Both the position numbers and the translations under genes were made by a program. DNA of 27,346 nt from an uncultured Collinsella sp. (GTDB lineage: Bacteria; Actinomycetota; Coriobacteriia; Coriobacteriales; Coriobacteriaceae), in contig URIA01000030.1 of the NCBI GenBank assembly GCA_900547765.1, forward strand, positions 1 through 27,346, given 5' to 3'. A model generated the notes under the pieces. It was not told the DNA's origin. It saw nothing but the letters and a program-made list of their open reading frames with translations, and searched no databases. Below, in pieces: positions 24,738 through 27,346 of the stretch (within the stretch, counting starts at the first letter, position 1; each line of letters begins with the position of its first letter).

Positions 24738-24812
24738 ATGCAGTTCGTAAAGATCATCACCACTGCAGACAATGCCATCCGACGCCAGCGCGCAATTTCC
24801 CGACGACGATAA
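24738..24812 (+). CDS. Arginine-rich leader peptide upstream of argG (24 codons)
   Basis: AAAGGAG (24725-24731) sits six bases before ATG 24738. The frame encodes 24 residues starting MQFVKIITTADNA and ending IRRQRAISRRR, then TAA. Six of the last eleven residues are Arg, four of them read by CGA. argG has 12 Arg codons, all CGC or CGT. The last three codons before the stop, CGA CGA CGA, overlap the left strand of a nine-pair stem. Upstream of an arginine biosynthesis gene this is what a ribosome-sensing leader peptide should look like. Being short, it is easily missed by gene callers. The product itself likely has no function other than being translated. Confidence 0.75.
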   Translation: MQFVKIITTADNAIRRQRAISRRR

Positions 24813-24922
24813 CAATCGTCTCTGTCCGCATGGGGCGAATTGCCTCAACAGAGTCATTTTGAGGTCGTCGGGTTTTAGCACGACATAGACGCATGTTTCT
24901 AGGGCATGTTGTGCTGCTTTTT
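24799..24922 (+). promoter_or_regulatory. Putative arginine transcription attenuator of argG
   Basis: Four segments can pair in exclusive ways. Segment 1 (24799-24807, over the Arg codons) pairs with segment 2 (24864-24872), nine pairs. Segment 2 can instead pair with segment 3 (24864-24868 with 24880-24884, five pairs). Segment 3 (24877-24885) pairs with segment 4 (24907-24915), nine pairs with one G-U, followed by GC and TTTTT, as in an intrinsic terminator. Between 1 and 2 lie smaller hairpins: 24805-24820, 24820-24853 with an inner stem, and 24843-24864. A ribosome stalled on the CGA codons would cover segment 1, free segment 2 to block the terminator, and let argG be transcribed. Confidence 0.65.
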
Positions 24923-25016
24923 GCTATTTAACCTGATATCGCACGGTTTTTGACCTCGAAATGACTTGCAACTGACCGATGTTCTAACTAGCTACCAAGG
25001 GCGAAAGGAAACAGCC

Positions 25017-26243
25017 ATGAGCAAGGAAAAAGTCGTTCTCGCATATTCCGGTGGTCTTGATACATCCGTATGTGTCAAGTGGCTCCAGGACGAGAAGAAT
25101 CTCGATGTCGTTTGCGTCTGCGGCAACGTGGGCCAGGAGGAGACCGGCCTGGATGCCAAGAAGCAGAAGGCGCTCGACCTGGGCGTTCTTGATTGCCAGG
25201 TGCTCGACCTGCGCGACGAGTTCTCCGATGAGTTCCTGACTAAGGCCATCGCCGCAAATTCCATGTACGAGAACAAGTACCCGCTGCTCTCCGCCCTGTC
25301 TCGCCCGCTGCTCGCCAAGAAGCTTGTCGAGGTCGCTCACGAGTTTGGCGCGACCTACGTCGCTCACGGCTGCACCGGCAAGGGTAACGACCAGGTTCGT
25401 TTTGAGGCTGCCGTCAAGGCCCTCGACCCCGAGCTTAAGGTTATCGCCCCGGTTCGCGAGTGGGATCTGAAGTGCCGTCCCGACGAGGTCGCCTATGCCC
25501 ACGCCCACAACGTGCCGGTTCCCGAGGGTGCCAACGACAACCCTTATTCCATCGACGACAACCTGTGGGGTCGTGCCATTGAGTGCGGCCACCTGGAGGA
25601 TCCCTGGAACGAGCCGCTCGACGACGCCTGGGTTATGACCAAGAATCCCGAGGACACGCCCGACACCCCGACGTATACCGAGATTGAGTTTGAGGCCGGC
25701 AAGCCCGTCGCCGTCGACGGCAAGAAGATGAAGCTCTCCGAGATCGTCATCGCCCTCAACAAGATTTCGGGCGACAACGGTTTTGGCCGTCTCGACCTGG
25801 TCGAGGATCGTCTGGTGGGCCTCAAGAGCCGCGAGTGCTATGAGGTTCCCGGAGCCCTGACGCTCATCACCGCCCACAAGGCGCTCGAGGACATCTGCGT
25901 AGAGGGCGACCTGCTCAAGACCAAGATCAAGCTCGAGCAGGATTGGGCCACCGCCGTGTACAACGGCCAGTGGTACAGCCCGCTCAAGAACGCGCTCGAC
26001 GCGTTTATGGCCGACACCCAGAAGTTCGTGACCGGCACTGTCCGTCTGAAGTTCTTTAAGGGCAACTGCCATGTCGTCGGCCGCAAGAGCCCGTTTAGCC
26101 TCTATGACTACGGTCTGGCAACCTACGATCGCGACACCACGTTTGACGAGAAGGCCAGCGCCGGCTTTATCGAGATCGACACGTTGTCGCTCAAGACGTG
26201 GGCTAAGGTCCAGGGCCCCAGCTCCGCTGCCGCCCAGGCGTAA
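25017..26243 (+). CDS. argG: Argininosuccinate synthase
   Basis: A 408-residue enzyme joining citrulline and aspartate with ATP, the penultimate step of arginine synthesis. The PP-loop AYSGGLDTSV lies at residues 9-18. Family motifs include YVAHGCTGKGNDQVRFE, SIDDNLWGRAIECGHLEDPW, then YEVPGAL and GTVRLKFFKGNC near the end. ATG 25017 has GAAAGGAAA upstream; the in-frame ATG at 24966 has no such site and would add 17 unlikely residues. The gene is preceded by the attenuator and followed by a strong terminator at 26401, so argH may rely on a second promoter. Confidence 0.97.
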   Translation: MSKEKVVLAYSGGLDTSVCVKWLQDEKNLDVVCVCGNVGQEETGLDAKKQKALDLGVLDCQVLDLRDEFSDEFLTKAIAANSMYENKYPLLSALSRPLLAKKLVEVAHEFGATYVAHGCTGKGNDQVRFEAAVKALDPELKVIAPVREWDLKCRPDEVAYAHAHNVPVPEGANDNPYSIDDNLWGRAIECGHLEDPWNEPLDDAWVMTKNPEDTPDTPTYTEIEFEAGKPVAVDGKKMKLSEIVIALNKISGDNGFGRLDLVEDRLVGLKSRECYEVPGALTLITAHKALEDICVEGDLLKTKIKLEQDWATAVYNGQWYSPLKNALDAFMADTQKFVTGTVRLKFFKGNCHVVGRKSPFSLYDYGLATYDRDTTFDEKASAGFIEIDTLSLKTWAKVQGPSSAAAQA

Positions 26244-26400
26244 GGCTTCCTTCCTTTCCTTGGTATCCGCGCGGCCCATCCGCGTGATACATAACGGGCG
26301 CATGGGGTCCCTACCTTTCGTTATGCTTGCTGACACTTCTTAACATCGGTGGCCCCTACGTTCCGCCCGCATATATGATGCCGCACCTGCGGCTGAGTCC

Positions 26401-26430
26401 GAGCCCCGCCGGGGTTGTCCGGCGGGGCTC
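26401..26430 (+). terminator. GC-rich hairpin after argG, likely terminator
   Basis: A perfect twelve-pair stem (26401-26412 with 26419-26430) with a six-base loop is followed by TTACTATC rather than a pure T-run. It lies 157 bases after argG. The space before it has no recognisable gene. Confidence 0.7.
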
Positions 26431-26441
26431 TTACTATCAAT

Positions 26442-26469
26442 TTGACGGCCTTGTGCCTATATATATCTA
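26442..26469 (+). promoter_or_regulatory. Candidate promoter before the small gene and argH
   Basis: TTGACG (26442-26447, five of six) is followed by a T/A alternation with TATATC at 26462-26467 or TATCTA at 26464-26469, spacing 14 or 16. The element lies directly after the argG terminator. The exact -10 is uncertain. Confidence 0.4.
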
Positions 26470-26482
26470 AGGAGTCCCCATC

Positions 26483-26653
26483 ATGTTGAATGCTCTTGCC
26501 CATGCTCTGCTTGCCCTTGCCCCCGAGCTCGATGCCGCGAAGGTCGAGGAGGTTCCTATGAGCCTGAAGGCCTGGATCGATGGTTCGCAGGGCAACATCC
26601 GGAGGGAGACGCTGGGCGCCAAGTGCATGGTGCGTCACTTCTTTGCTAATTAG
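26483..26653 (+). CDS. Small protein of unknown function between argG and argH
   Basis: A 56-residue frame with AAGGAG eight bases before ATG 26483. The first half is a hydrophobic, Ala/Leu-rich helix-like segment (LNALAHALLALAPELDAAK) and the second is polar (MSLKAWIDGSQGNIRRE, ending VRHFFAN). A second in-frame ATG (26558) also has a strong GAGGAGG site six bases upstream, so a 31-residue form may be made. I do not recognise the protein. Codon use looks like that of the neighbours, which supports a real gene. Its place between argG and argH suggests a role in arginine metabolism or its control, but this is inference only. Confidence 0.55.
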   Translation: MLNALAHALLALAPELDAAKVEEVPMSLKAWIDGSQGNIRRETLGAKCMVRHFFAN

Positions 26654-26773
26654 GCCGCTCGTCCCGCGCGTGGCGTGGGGATGTGCAAAACTGGCTATTG
26701 GTAAATTGTTTTAACGGCGCCTCGTAGTTCGCTGACGCTGGCGCGCTGGTATTTGATGAAAGGGGACGGTCCC

Positions 26774-27346
26774 ATGGCTCTTTGGGGTGGTCGTTTTGAG
26801 GCGGGCGTGGCCGAGGTCACGCAGGAATTTGGCGCATCGCTGCCGGTCGACAAGCATCTCTATAAGCAGGATATCGCCGGTTCCAAGGCGCATGCCAAGA
26901 TGCTGGCCGCGCAGGGCATTATCAGCGCCGAGGACGAGCAGGCGATTGCCAAGGGTCTGACCCAGATCGAGCAGGATATTGATGCCGGCAACTTTACGTT
27001 CGACATCAACGACGAGGACATCCATATGTCCATCGAGAGTGAGCTGACGCGCCGCATCGGCGAGGCGGGCAAGCGCCTGCATACTGGCCGTTCGCGCAAC
27101 GACCAGGTGGCGACCGATACCCGCCTGGGCGTCAAGGCACTGGCCAAGGAGCTTATGGAGGCCAACCTACAGCTGCGCCACGTATTGGTGGATGCCGCCA
27201 AGAAGTATGACAGGGTCATTCTGCCGGGTTATACGCATATGCAGCATGCGCAACCCGTGCTGCTGTCGCACCATCTGCTGGCGTATTCCTGGATGTTCGC
27301 GCGTGACTTTACGCGTCTGAAGGCCGCCTTCGACGCTGCCGACAAC
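26774..27346 (+). CDS. argH: Argininosuccinate lyase, N-terminal part (cut by window end)
   Basis: The first 191 codons of ArgH, which splits argininosuccinate into arginine and fumarate. The sequence starts ALWGGRFEAGVAEVTQEF, as in the family. It contains DEDIHMSIESELTRRIG, LHTGRSRNDQVATDTRL (substrate-binding Ser-Arg-Asn) and LPGYTHMQHAQPVLLSHHLL (catalytic His region). It is open to the window end without a stop. AGGGGACGG lies upstream of ATG 26774. No arginine leader was seen in the 120 bases before it. Confidence 0.95.
   Translation, partial: MALWGGRFEAGVAEVTQEFGASLPVDKHLYKQDIAGSKAHAKMLAAQGIISAEDEQAIAKGLTQIEQDIDAGNFTFDINDEDIHMSIESELTRRIGEAGKRLHTGRSRNDQVATDTRLGVKALAKELMEANLQLRHVLVDAAKKYDRVILPGYTHMQHAQPVLLSHHLLAYSWMFARDFTRLKAAFDAADN

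Noticed and set aside
24387..24881. A 164-codon minus-strand frame upstream of the HAD gene
   Set aside because: It covers the leader region and overlaps the HAD start. It has no ribosome site, and its composition is that of untranslated sequence.

Overview
The window looks like ordinary chromosome from a GC-rich, Gram-positive-type actinobacterium. The gene repertoire and order (PgeF, Pst, PhoU, YggS, SepF, YggT, DivIVA), the SepF/DivIVA division machinery and the strong AGGAGG-type ribosome sites suggest a Coriobacteriia gut lineage, most likely Collinsella or a close relative. That assignment is inference from protein character and style; no search was run. I saw no rRNA, tRNA, CRISPR array, transposase or phage gene.

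Layout. 84-5443: a candidate Pho box, then pgeF-pstS-pstC-pstA-pstB-phoU, tightly packed or overlapping. 5563-8122: yggS (ylmE)-sepF-yggT-divIVA, closed by a strong terminator. PgeF is the YlmD family, so the phosphate operon appears to sit inside the Gram-positive ylmD-ylmE-sepF-yggT-divIVA cluster. 8289-10846 (minus strand): a small nitroreductase, then a Pit phosphate transporter with its DUF47 partner, so two phosphate uptake systems lie within 11 kb. 11059-14914 (plus): a small gene with a LexA-type promoter, a Bax-inhibitor-1 family membrane protein, a PARG-like macrodomain protein with an altered catalytic motif, an SGNH hydrolase and a pentapeptide-repeat protein. 15060-17503 (minus): thiD and thiC, the latter behind a TPP riboswitch. 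17575-20441: a single-pass membrane protein (plus), then yaaA and an M18 aminopeptidase (minus). 20608-24462: polA (plus) converging on a HAD phosphatase (minus). 24607-27346: the arginine genes argG and argH (argH cut by the window end), with a 56-codon gene between them.

The most notable finding is upstream of argG. A 24-codon open frame with a perfect ribosome site ends in an arginine cluster read mostly by CGA, a codon argG itself never uses. It is followed by mutually exclusive stems and a T-tailed hairpin, which is the layout of a ribosome-mediated arginine attenuator. Other points worth checking are a probable AUC start codon for yggT, a LexA-box promoter whose start point falls on the gene's ATG (a leaderless SOS gene), two long intergenic palindromes that share a small inner hairpin, and A/C-skewed sequence on the left side of both palindromes.
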